The notes: generated by a model from the sequence alone, not told the origin. Shown: positions 8,211-17,517, counted from the first letter of the stretch. The stretch is 64,000 nt of DNA from Isoptericola halotolerans (GCF_013149785.1 NZ_JABEZU010000004.1:271930-335929); one strand, 5' to 3'. Numbers and translations: made by a program.

Positions 8211-8281
8211 CTCGGCACGTTGTCGACGCGGTCGATGGGGCGTAGGCCGCCGATGCCGGTGTGGAGGTCGTCGAAACCCGA
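8183..8281 (-). pseudogene. possible C-terminal relic of an IS481-like transposase
   Basis: The minus strand reads DLHTGIGGLRPIDRVDNVPSQ and ends at a TAG at 8183. This resembles the last 20 residues of IS481-type integrases, which typically end with an HxALGGxPPxxRVNN-like block. No catalytic DDE part, terminal repeats or upstream frame remain. The tail overlaps the reductase gene. The call rests on a short match and is tentative. Confidence 0.4.
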
Positions 8282-8407
8282 GGCCGCGTCGGCGGTGCGC
8301 GAGACACCCGTCTCAGCCGCGACGCGCCACCCGGGCGTCCTGCCGGTCACCTGACGAGGCCGGCCTCACCGCACCGGCGTCCGCTCGGGTGGCGGTCGTG
8401 CGAGCGG

Positions 8408-8488
8408 TCACACCTCGATGGCGAGCCGCGTGACGCGTCCGGCGTCGAGCTCGAACTGGTGCCGGAGGGTCACGACGCCGCCGGGGAA
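8408..8488 (-). pseudogene. C-terminal relic of an unidentified protein
   Basis: A short minus-strand frame, FPGGVVTLRHQFELDAGRV then TRLAIEV and stop, looks like the last two beta strands of a small NTF2/SnoaL-like fold. It breaks off exactly where a different relic starts on the other strand. Identification is weak. Confidence 0.3.
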
Positions 8489-8633
8489 GTACGCGCAGGG
8501 CTCGCTCGAGCGGCACGAGGAACTCATCAGCCTCTGCGCGGCGCGAGACGCCGAGGGTGCCGCGGCGGTCGCCTCCCGGCTGTGGGAGGGCCTGCCGGCC
8601 GACCCGGCAGGCGACCGGCCGACAGCGGGCTAA
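8487..8633 (+). pseudogene. C-terminal relic of a GntR/FadR-type (FCD domain) regulator
   Basis: The plus-strand frame reads SLERHEELISLCAARDAEGA then AAVASRLWEGL. This is the pattern of the last helix pair of FCD ligand domains, usually H-x-x-L-x-D-A-[IL]-x-x-R-D-A-x-A-A. No DNA-binding domain precedes it; the frame instead runs into the antisense relic at 8408-8488. Confidence 0.45.
8590..8612. terminator. hairpin downstream of the conserved hypothetical gene
   Basis: A 9-bp stem (GCCTGCCGG/CCGGCAGGC) with a 5-base loop lies 18 bases past the stop of the minus-strand gene at 8630. It also lies inside the GntR relic. The terminator role is inferred. Confidence 0.45.
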
Positions 8634-9079
8634 CCGTCCGCGTCGCCCGGAGCCACCTCGTGCCCCGGGCGGCCTCGCGTCCGGCGCTCCTGCTTCATCC
8701 GGGCCTCCCACAGGTGCCGCACCCCGCCTGCGAGCGCCTCGCGCGCACTGCGCTCGTGGTCGCGGAAGACCTGCCAGTACCCGTCGTCGTAGTCCTCGAC
8801 GATCTGGAACGTCCACCGGCCGGGGAGCACGTTGCGCCCGACGAGGTCCTCGGAGATCCGGCGCGCGACGTCGTCGTGCCCCGCCTCGCGCAGCTTGTCC
8901 ACCGCGTCGCCGAGGGCCAGGTCGGCCTCGCCGGTGAGCTGGTGGAACGTGTACAGGTGCCCGCGGGCACGCTCGACGGTCTCCAACGCCTCGCTCAGCA
9001 TCCCGAGCGCCTCGACGGTCGCGTCCGTGACCCCCGCGGGGGTCTGGTGCTCGCCGTCGGGCAGGTCGGTGTCGCTCAT
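8630..9079 (-). CDS. conserved hypothetical protein
   Basis: A 149-residue soluble, acidic, mostly helical protein I cannot assign to a characterised family. The central part (AVDKLREAGHDDVARRISEDLVGRNVLPGRW then TFQIVEDYDDGYW) has the feel of a conserved actinobacterial domain, with an Arg-rich C-terminal tail. Codon use is fully typical of the genome. It is 30 bases downstream of the DoxX-like gene and probably co-transcribed with it. Confidence 0.72.
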   Translation of the reverse strand: MSDTDLPDGEHQTPAGVTDATVEALGMLSEALETVERARGHLYTFHQLTGEADLALGDAVDKLREAGHDDVARRISEDLVGRNVLPGRWTFQIVEDYDDGYWQVFRDHERSAREALAGGVRHLWEARMKQERRTRGRPGHEVAPGDADG

Positions 9080-9109
9080 CGCCGCATGCTAGGCACGGGA
9101 GCGACCTGC

Positions 9110-9571
9110 TCACCCGTCGGAGCGGCGGCCCGGCTCGTCGGTGCCGCGCAGCGCGGACCACGCGCCCGTCGACCAGAGTGCGGCGGCGATCAGCACCGCC
9201 TGGAACGGCAACCGCGCGAGCCGCTTGGCGTCGGTGTCCAGCCCGAACCCGTCCTTGCCCTCGAGCCACTGGGCGACGTTCCCGGGGAAGATCACCACGA
9301 AGAACGCCGCTGCCGCCAGCCCCACGGCGACCTTCCAGCGCGACAGCACCACCAGCGACCCGCCGAGGACGATCTCGACCACGCCCGAGGCCAGGACCGT
9401 GACGTCCTCGTCCACCGGCAACCAGCCGGGCACCTGAGCCTGGAACTCCCCGCGCGCCGTCGTCAGGTGCGACACGCCGGCACCCACGAGCGCCAGCCCG
9501 AGCACGATCCGCGTCAGCGTACGCGGCACGGAGGTACGAGGGGCGGGCCGGGTCAGCACGGAGAGATCCAT
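9110..9571 (-). CDS. DoxX-like membrane protein
   Basis: A 153-residue protein with four transmembrane segments. It has the DoxX-family layout: RIVLGLALVGAGVSHLTTA in the first helix, a VEIVLGGSLVVL helix, and FPGNVAQWLEGKDGFGLDTD between helices 3 and 4. Relatives are small quinone- or redox-linked membrane proteins, and the function here is unknown. The ATG at 9571 is preferred because it is the first in frame after the divergent promoter region shared with the App1-like gene. Confidence 0.85.
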   Translation of the reverse strand: MDLSVLTRPAPRTSVPRTLTRIVLGLALVGAGVSHLTTARGEFQAQVPGWLPVDEDVTVLASGVVEIVLGGSLVVLSRWKVAVGLAAAAFFVVIFPGNVAQWLEGKDGFGLDTDAKRLARLPFQAVLIAAALWSTGAWSALRGTDEPGRRSDG

Positions 9572-9681
9572 GGCAGCGATGGTGGCACCGTGCGCGGAGG
9601 CCCGCGACCTGGTCTGATAGCGGCGTGGACGGCTCCGGAGGGGCCGGCACGCCCGGCCGTCCACGATCGGAGGAAGTCCGC

Positions 9682-10830
9682 ATGATGACCCAGACACCGC
9701 ACCCGTCGCAGCGGCCGCACCTGGCCGCCGTGATCGAGGACCGCTTCTACGACGTGGCCGGTTGGTTGCTCGCCCGTGCCGGCTGGCGGCCCTGGATCGA
9801 GGCCTACACCGGGTACGGGTCGCCGGAGCGGGTACGGGTGCTCGCCCGGGTGCTGCTGGCCCGGCCCGGCCGGGTCGCGGGGGACTCCGCGTCGCGGGCC
9901 GGGCGGCGCGGCTTCCGGCACTTCCTCACCGTGCCCGCCCCCCACCGCCGTGTCGAGGTGCAGGTCGGCGGGGCCCACGAGGTCGTCCTCACCGACCGCG
10001 CGGGCTACCTCGACGTCCAGGTGGACGTCCCGGCCGACCCGCCGTTGCCGCCCGGATGGCAGCGTGCGCGCCTGCGGGACGTCGGAGCGCCGCCGACGGC
10101 GGACGACGCGGCCGGGCGCGGCGCCGTCGGGCCCCGGAGCTCCGTCGACGCGCCGCTCCTCGTCATCGACGGGCAGACCCGGTTCGGCGTGGTCAGCGAC
10201 ATCGACGACACCACGATGGTCACGTCGGTGCCGCGCCCGCTGCTCGCCGCGTGGAACACGTTCGTGCGCCACTCCAGCGCACGGCGCGCGGTGCCGGGGA
10301 TGCCCGAGCTCTACCGGGAGCTGCGCGACGCCCACCCCGAGAGCCCGTTCGTCTACGTCTCGACCGGCGCCTGGAACACCGCGGCGACGCTCCGGGCGTT
10401 CCTCGCCCGCAACGCCTATCCTCCGGGGCCGCTGCTGCTCACCGACTGGGGCCCCACGATGACCGGCTGGTTCCGCAGCGGGGAGGCCCACAAGGACGCG
10501 AGCCTCGCCCTCCTGATGGACTGGTTCCCGCACGTGCGGTGGCTGCTGGTCGGCGACGACGGCCAGCACGACACCGGCATCTACGCCCGCGCCGTCGAGC
10601 GGCGGCCCGGCCAGGTCGCAGCCGTCGCGATCCGCCGGCTCGGACGCACCGAGCACGTGCTCGCAGGCAACCCGCCCGACGGCGGCCCGGGGGCCGGGCC
10701 GGAGGGTGCGGCGCTCGAGGGCTCCGGACGGCGGTCCGCCGTGCCGACCGTCACCGGGACGGACGGCCACGAGCTCGCCGACCGGTTGCGCGACGTGCCC
10801 GGCGTGCTCCCCTCCCCCCGCGACCGTTAG
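9682..10830 (+). CDS. App1-like phosphatase domain (DUF2183) protein
   Basis: A 382-residue protein. The C-terminal half carries the App1/DUF2183 phosphatidate-phosphatase catalytic block SDIDDTTMVTSVP (a DxDxT HAD-type motif, around residue 173), then VYVSTGAWNTAATLRAFLARN and LVGDDGQHDTGIY. The N-terminal half resembles the usual DUF2183 companion region (GYGSPERVRVLARVLLARPGR). Family members dephosphorylate phosphatidate or similar lipids, although bacterial substrates are not established. GGAGGA at 9669 supports the paired ATG at 9682/9685. It is divergent from the DoxX gene. Confidence 0.85.
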   Translation: MMTQTPHPSQRPHLAAVIEDRFYDVAGWLLARAGWRPWIEAYTGYGSPERVRVLARVLLARPGRVAGDSASRAGRRGFRHFLTVPAPHRRVEVQVGGAHEVVLTDRAGYLDVQVDVPADPPLPPGWQRARLRDVGAPPTADDAAGRGAVGPRSSVDAPLLVIDGQTRFGVVSDIDDTTMVTSVPRPLLAAWNTFVRHSSARRAVPGMPELYRELRDAHPESPFVYVSTGAWNTAATLRAFLARNAYPPGPLLLTDWGPTMTGWFRSGEAHKDASLALLMDWFPHVRWLLVGDDGQHDTGIYARAVERRPGQVAAVAIRRLGRTEHVLAGNPPDGGPGAGPEGAALEGSGRRSAVPTVTGTDGHELADRLRDVPGVLPSPRDR

Positions 10831-10905
10831 GAACAGTAGCGAGACTCGACAGCGTGATCCGTGTCACCTTCGCAGGGCAACGAGGCAAACACGGAGGTGT
10901 CGACG

Positions 10906-12519
10906 ATGACCACGCTCGAGGTGACCGAGGAACGAGCCCGCCGCTCGGCGGGCCCACGACCAGGAGCTGACGAGGAACACCTGCCGGGGGCGCGGCTGTG
11001 GATCGGGCGCGTCCTCGGCCCCGTCCTCGGGCTGGCCGCCTATCTCCTGCTGCCCCAGGACGCGGCGCTCACGGACGGCGCCCGCGCCACCGCCGCCGTC
11101 GCGATCACGATGGCCGTGTGGTGGATGACCGAGGCGCTGCCGCTCGCGGTCACCTCGCTGGTGCCCATCGTCGCGTTCCCCGTCGCCGGGGTCCTGTCCG
11201 TCAACGACGCCACGGCGCCCTACGCCTCACCGACGGTGTTCCTGTTCATGGGCGGGTTCATGCTCGCCCTCGCCATGCAGAAGTGGAACCTGCACAAGCG
11301 GATCGCGCTGGTGGTGATGCGAGCGATCGGGACCAAGCCACGCCAGCTCGTGCTCGGCGTCATGATCGCCACCGCGTTCCTGTCGATGTGGGTCAGCAAC
11401 ACCGCGACCACGTTGATGATGCTGCCCATCGGCATCAGCGTCCTCGCCCTGGTCGCGAGCCAGGACAAGGACACCCGCACGAACGATGCCGGCGCTGCCG
11501 GCCCTGCCGAGGGCAAGGGCCCCGTGTCCCAGATGTTCGGGGACAAGGACACCCGGAACTTCGCCGTCTGCCTGATGCTCTCCATCGCGTTCGCCGCGAC
11601 CATCGGAGGCCTCGCGACCCTGATCGGCAGCCCGCCGAACCTCATCCTGGCCGGGTTCGCCGAGGAGAGCCTCGACATGACGATCGGGTTCGCGGACTGG
11701 ATGAAGATCGGCGTCCCGCTGTCGGCCGTGTTCCTCGTGGTGGCCTGGCTCCTGCTGACGAGGGTCGTCTACCGGACCAGGCTGACCGACGTCGTCGGTG
11801 GGCGGGAGGTCATCGACGCCGAGCTCGCGAAGCTGGGCCGGATGTCGCGCGGCGAGTGGATCGTCGCGGCGGTCTTCACCACGACGGCGCTGCTGTGGGT
11901 GTTCCGCGACGTGCTCACCGACTCGGGGCTGCTGCCCTTCATGGAGCACGTCGACGACGCGATGATCGCCATCGCGGCCGCGGTCGTGCTGTTCCTCGTC
12001 CCCGCCTCGTCGAAGCAGGGCAAGCCCGTCATGACGCTGGACTGGCGCACCGCACAGTCCGGCATCCCGTGGGGCGTGCTGCTGCTCTTCGGCGGCGGCC
12101 TCTCCCTGGCCCGGGCCGTGCAGGAGACCGAGCTGAGCGGCTACATCGGCACCCAGCTCGACGGGCTGGGCGTCCTGCCGGCCGTGCTGCTCGTGGCGGC
12201 GGTGTGCCTGGTGGTCCTGGCCCTCACCGAGCTCACCAGCAACACCGCCACCGCGGCGACGTTCCTGCCCGTCCTCGCCGGTGTGGCGCTGGGCATCGGC
12301 ATCGACCCGATGCTGCTGCTGGTCCCGGCAGCCTTCGCCGCCACCTGCAGCTTCATGCTGCCGGTGGGCACGCCCCCGAACGCGATCGTCTTCGGCTCCG
12401 GCTACGTCACGATGGGACAGATGCTGCGCGCCGGCGTCTGGCTCAACCTCATCGGCACGGTGCTGATCACCGGGGCGATGCTGCTGCTCGGCGGCTGGGC
12501 CCTGGGCATCACCGTCTGA
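10906..12519 (+). CDS. DASS/SLC13-family sodium-coupled dicarboxylate transporter
   Basis: A 537-residue polytopic transporter. Both Ser-Asn-Thr signatures of the DASS family are present: WVSNTATTLMMLP (SNT at 164-166) and LTSNTATAATFLP (SNT at 445-447). They form the paired substrate and sodium sites in VcINDY-type carriers. WWMTEALPLAVTSLVPI and GSPPNLILAGFA are further landmarks. Expected substrates are succinate, fumarate, malate or citrate. GGAGGTG precedes the ATG at 10906. A CitA/CitB-type two-component system lies 33 bases downstream, so the sensor pair probably controls this carrier. Confidence 0.93.
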   Translation: MTTLEVTEERARRSAGPRPGADEEHLPGARLWIGRVLGPVLGLAAYLLLPQDAALTDGARATAAVAITMAVWWMTEALPLAVTSLVPIVAFPVAGVLSVNDATAPYASPTVFLFMGGFMLALAMQKWNLHKRIALVVMRAIGTKPRQLVLGVMIATAFLSMWVSNTATTLMMLPIGISVLALVASQDKDTRTNDAGAAGPAEGKGPVSQMFGDKDTRNFAVCLMLSIAFAATIGGLATLIGSPPNLILAGFAEESLDMTIGFADWMKIGVPLSAVFLVVAWLLLTRVVYRTRLTDVVGGREVIDAELAKLGRMSRGEWIVAAVFTTTALLWVFRDVLTDSGLLPFMEHVDDAMIAIAAAVVLFLVPASSKQGKPVMTLDWRTAQSGIPWGVLLLFGGGLSLARAVQETELSGYIGTQLDGLGVLPAVLLVAAVCLVVLALTELTSNTATAATFLPVLAGVALGIGIDPMLLLVPAAFAATCSFMLPVGTPPNAIVFGSGYVTMGQMLRAGVWLNLIGTVLITGAMLLLGGWALGITV

Positions 12520-12552
12520 CGGTCGCGCCACGAGGCCTGGAACACTGAACCC

Positions 12553-14144
12553 ATGCGCCGTCGCACGAGCCTGGCTCGACAGCTCTTCCTGCTGCAGGTC
12601 GGTGTGGTGGTGCTCCTGGTCGGTGCGGGGACGCTGGTCGCGTTCCTCGACGCGCAGCGCGTCAGCGAGGCCGGGGCCGAGCGCAGGGTGCTCACCCTGG
12701 CTCGGCCCTGGCCGAGCTGCCCGAGGTCCGCTCCGCACTGACCGAGGACGATCCGTCGGCGGCCCTCCAGCCGGTCGCCGAGTCGGTGCGCGAGGCCACC
12801 GGCACCGACTTCGTCGTGTTCATGGCCACCGACCGTACCCGCTACACCCACCCGGACCCGGACCAGATCGGCGAGGCGTTCCTCGGCACCGTGGGACCGG
12901 CCCTGGAGGGCGGCACGGTGACCGAGACCTACGAGGGCACGCTCGGCCCGTCGGTCCGGGCCGTGCTGCCGGTGCACGACGAGGAGGGCGAGGTCGCGGC
13001 GCTGCTCTCCATCGGCGTCCTGCGCACGCAGATCGGCCAGGAGCTCCTCGCGAGGGTCCCGGCCCTGCTGGGGGTGGCCGGTGCCGCGATCGCGGTCGCC
13101 GCGCTCGGCTCCTGGGCCATCAGCCGGCGGCTGGACCGGCAGACCCTGGGGCTCGGACCCGTGGAGATCACCCGCATGTACGAGCAGCACGACGCCGTGC
13201 TCCATGCGGTGCGGGAGGGCCTGCTGATCGTCGACCTCGACGGGAGGCTGTCGCTCGCCAACGACGAGGCCGCCCGTCTCCTCGACCTTCCCGAGGACGC
13301 GCAGGGACGGGACGTGGACGAGCTCGGGCTCGACGAGCCGTTGCGCTCCCTGCTGATCTCCGGCGAGCCGGTGAGCGACCGGCTGCTCGTGTACCGCGAC
13401 CGGGTCCTCGTCGCCAGCTCGGAGCCGGCGACGAAGGACGGCACGGTGCTCGGTGTGGTCACCACGCTGCGCGACCACACCGAGCTCGAGACCCTGAACG
13501 ACGAGCTCGACTCCGCCCGGGGGTTCGCCGAGGCGCTGCGCGCCCAGGCGCACGAGTCGGCGAACCGCCTGCACACCGTGGTGACGATGATCGAGCTCGG
13601 CCAGCCGGAGAAGGCGGTCGAGCTCGCCACCGTCGAGCTCGCCACCGCCCAGCAGCTCGCCGACCAGGTGGTCGGGTCGGTGGACGAGCCCGCCCTCGCC
13701 GCGCTGCTGCTCGGCAAGGCGGCGCAGGCCCACGAGAAGGGGGTCGAGCTGGTGGTCACCGACGACACCGAGGTGCGGGACGTCGACGTCCCGCCCCGCG
13801 ACCTCGTCACCGTCGTCGGCAACCTCGTCGACAACGCCATCGACGCGGCGCTGGCCGCACCGCCACCGCGCCGGGTCACCGTCACGGCCCAGGGCCTGCA
13901 GGGCGGCCTGGTGCTCGAGGTCTCCGACTCCGGTGCCGGTGTGGACGCGGACCGGGTGGACGACATCTTCACCCGCGGATGGACCACCAAGGAAGCCGCC
14001 GGCGCCCGGGGTCAGGGCCTCGGCCTCGCGCTCGTCCGCCAGGTCATCGGCCGGCACGGGGGCAGCGTCGACGTGACGCACGACGGCGCGACGACGTTCA
14101 CCGTGCGGCTGCCCGGCACGCGACCCGGAGGTGATGCGGCGTGA
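12553..14144 (+). pseudogene. CitA/DcuS-type sensor histidine kinase, disrupted by a -1 frameshift
   Basis: The first frame encodes an N-terminal membrane helix (LARQLFLLQVGVVVLLVGAG) and breaks off at residue 62. The rest of the kinase continues in another frame: a PASTA-less periplasmic sensor, a second membrane helix (ALLGVAGAAIAVAALGSWAI), a PAS domain, a SpoB-type dimerisation box (AHESANRLHTVVTMIELGQP) and the ATPase domain (NLVDNAIDAAL, DSGAGVDADRVDDIFTRGWT, GQGLGLALV). Restoring one G in the CTCGG at 12701-12705 reconnects the frames as LARALAELPEVRSAL. Otherwise it is complete and typical. It overlaps the response regulator start by four bases. Either a sequencing error or a real recent mutation. 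Confidence 0.85.
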
Positions 14145-14821
14145 CGATCAGGACGCTCGTCGTGGAGGACGACCCGCAGATCGCCGCGGCGCACGCCGAG
14201 TTCGTCACGCGCGTCCCCGGTTTCACCACTGCCGGCGTCGTGCACCGCGGCAAGGAGGCCTGGGAGTTCGTCGCGAGCCACGACGTCGACCTCGTCCTGC
14301 TGGACTTCTACCTCCCGGACATGACCGGGCTCGACGTCTGCCGGGGCCTGCGGGCGAAGGGCCACCTGGTCGACATCATCGCGGTCACCTCCGCCCGGGA
14401 CATCCGCGTGGTCCGGTCGGTCGTGGCCTACGGCGTGGTCCAGTACCTGCTCAAGCCGTTCACGCTCGCCGCCTTCAAGGACAAGCTCGAGCGCTACGCC
14501 GCCTTCCGCGACCAGCTCACCGAGCACGGCACCGAGGCGGCCCAGCAGGACGTCGACCGCGCGTTCGCGGCGCTGCGAGGCGGCGGTCAGGCGGCGGTGC
14601 CGAAGGGCCTGAGCGAGGCCACGCTAGACGCCGTCGTGGACCTGTTGCGCGCGGCCGGCGAGGCGGGCCTGTCCGCCGCCGACCTGGGCGACCGGCTCGG
14701 CACCGCACGGGTGACGGCGCGCCGCTACCTCGAGCACCTCGCGCACCACGACCTCGCCGTCCGGGTCCCCCGGTACGGCGGGCCCGGGCGCCCGGAGCAC
14801 ATCTACCGCTGGCGCTCCTGA
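14141..14821 (+). CDS. CitB/DcuR-type response regulator
   Basis: A 226-residue two-domain regulator. The receiver domain has the acidic pair in VVEDDPQ (residues 8-13), phospho-acceptor D55 (LLDFYLPD), T83 and K105 (LLKPF). The C-terminal part (about 165-226) is a winged-helix/HTH domain with GLSAADLGDRLGTARVTARR, as in CitB/DpiA regulators. The GTG start overlaps the kinase stop (GTGA), a standard coupled pair. Control of the upstream dicarboxylate carrier is inferred from family precedent and position. Confidence 0.92.
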   Translation: MTIRTLVVEDDPQIAAAHAEFVTRVPGFTTAGVVHRGKEAWEFVASHDVDLVLLDFYLPDMTGLDVCRGLRAKGHLVDIIAVTSARDIRVVRSVVAYGVVQYLLKPFTLAAFKDKLERYAAFRDQLTEHGTEAAQQDVDRAFAALRGGGQAAVPKGLSEATLDAVVDLLRAAGEAGLSAADLGDRLGTARVTARRYLEHLAHHDLAVRVPRYGGPGRPEHIYRWRS

Positions 14822-14867
14822 GCGCCGTCGGCCCAGGGATGTCGGAGCCGCCTGGGACGCTCGGCTC

Positions 14868-15236
14868 ATGTCATCGAGAGACGTGATCGAGCAGCTCGCC
14901 GAGGTCATCGACGGTCACCGCTGGGAGGACCTGCCCGGTCTGCTCCACCCGGACTTCACCTGCCGGCTGGTGCACACCGGCGAGACGTTCGACCGCGTCG
15001 GGTGGGTGCGGCTCAACGCCGAGTACCCGGGGTTCGAGCGGTTCGAGCTGCTCGACTGCGTCGCCGAGGGCGACCGGGCGGTCTCGCGCGCCCACGTCAC
15101 CGGGACGAGCGCCGGTGAGCGGCAGCACTTCGAGGTGGCGAGCTTCGTCACGGTGCACGACGGGCTCGTCACCGAGATGACGGAGGTGTGGACGGACGTC
15201 GACCAGACCCCGCCGCCGGGGTCCCGGCCGGAGTGA
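14868..15236 (+). CDS. NTF2-like (SnoaL-type) protein
   Basis: A 122-residue single-domain protein with the cone-like NTF2 pattern. An N-terminal helix (VIEQLAEVIDGHRWEDLPGL) is followed by LHPDFTCRLVHTGETFDR. The last strands read RQHFEVASFVTVHDGLVTEM and TEVWTDV. Such proteins may be small enzymes (isomerases, cyclases) or ligand-binding factors. The active site cannot be assigned from sequence alone. It is monocistronic and convergent with the methyltransferase gene. Confidence 0.82.
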   Translation: MSSRDVIEQLAEVIDGHRWEDLPGLLHPDFTCRLVHTGETFDRVGWVRLNAEYPGFERFELLDCVAEGDRAVSRAHVTGTSAGERQHFEVASFVTVHDGLVTEMTEVWTDVDQTPPPGSRPE

Positions 15237-15237
15237 C

Positions 15238-15262
15238 GGCGGAGGCCGCAGGCCCCTCCGCC
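15238..15262. terminator. bidirectional terminator between convergent genes
   Basis: An 8-bp stem GGCGGAGG/CCTCCGCC with a 9-base loop fills the 33-base gap between the stop codons of the NTF2-like gene and the methyltransferase gene. Confidence 0.65.
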
Positions 15263-15269
15263 CCCCTGC

Positions 15270-16340
15270 TCAGCGCAGCTCGGAGAACCGCCAGAAGCCG
15301 AAGTCCTCGATCGGCAGGTCGGTCACGTCCTTGAAGCCGGCCTCGTGGGCGTACCGCTCCAGCACAGGACGCCGCATCACCGTCCCGGTGCCGGCGCTGC
15401 CGGGGTGGCTGAGGCTGTCGGGCAGGCAGCACAACGTGCTGAACCCGTACAGCGCGCGCTGGACGAGGTCGGCGGGGGTGGTGAGCGCGTCGTCGGCGGC
15501 CTCGTCCATGACGACGACGAAGCCCCCGTCGGAGAGCGACCTGCGCACCGCGGTGAGCACCTCCACCGGGCGGGGCATGTCGTGCAGGCACTCGAAGAGA
15601 AACACGACGTCGTACGGACCACCCTCGACGTCCTCCCCGGCGCTGTGGACGAGCTCGACGTTCTCGACGCCCCGCTCCGCGGCGATGGTCCGGGCGCGCT
15701 CGACCGAAGGGCCGTCGACGTCGATGCCCACCACCCTGGCCTGCGGGTAGGCGCGTGCCAGCGCGACCGTCGACCAGCCGTACCCGCACCCGACGTCCGC
15801 CACGGCCGCCCCGGGCCGGCCGAGCGCCTCGTGCAGGTGCGGCACGCCGGCGAGCTCACCGGGCAGCACCTGCTCGAACCACGGCCGGTTCATGTCCGCC
15901 TGACCCTCGCGGGCGTCGTCGCCGAGCTGGTCCCACGACACCCCGCCGCCGTGGCGGTACGCCTCCACCAGGGCGGGGAGCTGGACCGCGGAGGCTGCGA
16001 CGAGCCGGACGAACGGCGCGAGGAGATCGGTCGAGCGGACGTCGGTGAACACGGCGACACCCTCCGCGTCGAGGCCGAAGCGCGGGCCTGCCCCGCCGCC
16101 TCCGGACACCCCTCCGTCGTCGACGGTGAGGAATCCCGCCGCCGCCTGCTGCTCGCACCACTCCCGGGCGTAGCGCTCCTGGGTGTGCGTCCGCTCGGCG
16201 AGCTCGGCCGGGGTGAGCCGGCCGACCGCAGCCAGCTCGCGGTACCAGCCCAGCCGGTCCCCGAGGTAGATGCTGAGCCCTTCCATCATCGCGACGCCGG
16301 TCTCGAAGACCCGGTCGGCGAGGGGCGCGTCGATGCCCAT
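15270..16340 (-). CDS. class I SAM-dependent methyltransferase with an N-terminal winged-helix domain
   Basis: A 356-residue protein. Residues 1-100 form a small helical/winged-helix dimerisation region (LTPAELAERTHTQERYAREW), as in Rv2258c-like and O-methyltransferase-type enzymes. Residues about 165-300 are a Rossmann methyltransferase domain with the SAM motif VADVGCGYGWSTVALA, the acidic end of strand 2 (VVGIDVDG) and VFLFECLHDM. The acceptor substrate is unknown. The ATG at 16340 is chosen because the longer frame upstream lacks conserved sequence. Confidence 0.87.
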   Translation of the reverse strand: MGIDAPLADRVFETGVAMMEGLSIYLGDRLGWYRELAAVGRLTPAELAERTHTQERYAREWCEQQAAAGFLTVDDGGVSGGGGAGPRFGLDAEGVAVFTDVRSTDLLAPFVRLVAASAVQLPALVEAYRHGGGVSWDQLGDDAREGQADMNRPWFEQVLPGELAGVPHLHEALGRPGAAVADVGCGYGWSTVALARAYPQARVVGIDVDGPSVERARTIAAERGVENVELVHSAGEDVEGGPYDVVFLFECLHDMPRPVEVLTAVRRSLSDGGFVVVMDEAADDALTTPADLVQRALYGFSTLCCLPDSLSHPGSAGTGTVMRRPVLERYAHEAGFKDVTDLPIEDFGFWRFSELR

Positions 16341-16398
16341 CCTTCGATGGTGCGCCTCGTCCCGGCGCTCGCGACCGCGCCGCAGGGTGAATCTGCGC

Positions 16399-17517
16399 TC
16401 AGCCCCGCCCGCAGGTGCGGCACGTGCCACGCCGCCGCAGCCAGTAGGCGTAGGTGGCCGCACCGAGGGCGAGCGACCAGAGCGGCCACAGGAAGGCTGG
16501 TCCCACGGCAGCCCACGTCTCGGCGTCGAGCCCGAACAGTCCCTCGGACAGACCGATCGCGATCATGGACACCCCGGCGGGAAGCACGGCCACCGCGACG
16601 ACGGTCGCGGGGACGACGGCGAGACCGACCGGGACCCGCTCGCCGGCGAGGCCCAGCGTCCAGCGGGGGAAGACGTCGCCCCAGCGCTGGTAGAGACCGA
16701 GCGTGAGCACCGCGCCCAGCAGGGCGAACGAGCCCAGCCCGACCGGCCCGAGCAGGTCCACCCCGCGCATCGACTCGACCTCCTCCCGCGAGAAGCCCAG
16801 CGGGATCCCCAGTGCCCACGCGATGCGGGTGAGGCCGTAGAACGCCGGGACGGCCGCAGCCACGAGCGCCGCGGTGCGGCCCCGTCGCAGCGCGGCTGCC
16901 GGCGTCGTCCACGCCGGGACCACGCCGTCGTGCCGGCGCCCGCACCGCTCGCACGCTCCTCTGCCGCGCCGCGCGGACCGGACCGTGGCCACCGCGAGCA
17001 GCACCGCGCCGCCCAGCGCCCCGGCCTGGAGCAGGAACGCCGGCTCCCCGTAGTAGCCGAGGGCCTCGCGCACCTCGGCGCTGAACGCCGACGTCACCAC
17101 GAGCGCGGGCAGGTAGCCGAGACCGGCCAGGACCGTCGCGTCCACCAGGAGCAGGCAGGCCAGCAGGACGACGCTCGTGCCACCGACCAGGACGACGCGC
17201 GCGCCGCGCCCGGTCGGCCGCCCCGCACGCATCCACACCGCGAGCAGCGACCCGAGGGCTGCGAGCGCCACGACCCCACCGGCAAGGGTGGTAGCGGAGA
17301 CGTCGCGGAGCAGCCCGTGGTTGATCGCCTCGGGTGCGGCGACCGCGGGGCCTACCGTCCCCCGCAGGACGAGGGCGAGGGCCAGGCCGGCGAGCCACCA
17401 CAGGACGGCGAGGGTCTCGACCCGGCGGCCCCCTCGTGACGGGACCCTGGGTGGCGGGGCCCTGGGTGGCGGGACGCTGGGCGGTGAGGACCGGTGCGGT
17501 GCTTCGTTCGTGGTCAT
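16399..17517 (-). CDS. multi-pass membrane protein with zinc-ribbon-like cysteine pairs
   Basis: A 372-residue protein with about eight hydrophobic segments and a proline/serine-rich cytoplasmic N-terminus. Two short CxxC motifs (CERCGRRHDG near residue 182 and CRTCGRG at the very end) could form small metal knuckles. I do not recognise a family. It lies just downstream of the NarL-type two-component system, and one copy of the 22-bp repeat lies in the gap. It is therefore plausibly a target of that system. Function unknown. Confidence 0.75.
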   Translation of the reverse strand: MTTNEAPHRSSPPSVPPPRAPPPRVPSRGGRRVETLAVLWWLAGLALALVLRGTVGPAVAAPEAINHGLLRDVSATTLAGGVVALAALGSLLAVWMRAGRPTGRGARVVLVGGTSVVLLACLLLVDATVLAGLGYLPALVVTSAFSAEVREALGYYGEPAFLLQAGALGGAVLLAVATVRSARRGRGACERCGRRHDGVVPAWTTPAAALRRGRTAALVAAAVPAFYGLTRIAWALGIPLGFSREEVESMRGVDLLGPVGLGSFALLGAVLTLGLYQRWGDVFPRWTLGLAGERVPVGLAVVPATVVAVAVLPAGVSMIAIGLSEGLFGLDAETWAAVGPAFLWPLWSLALGAATYAYWLRRRGTCRTCGRG

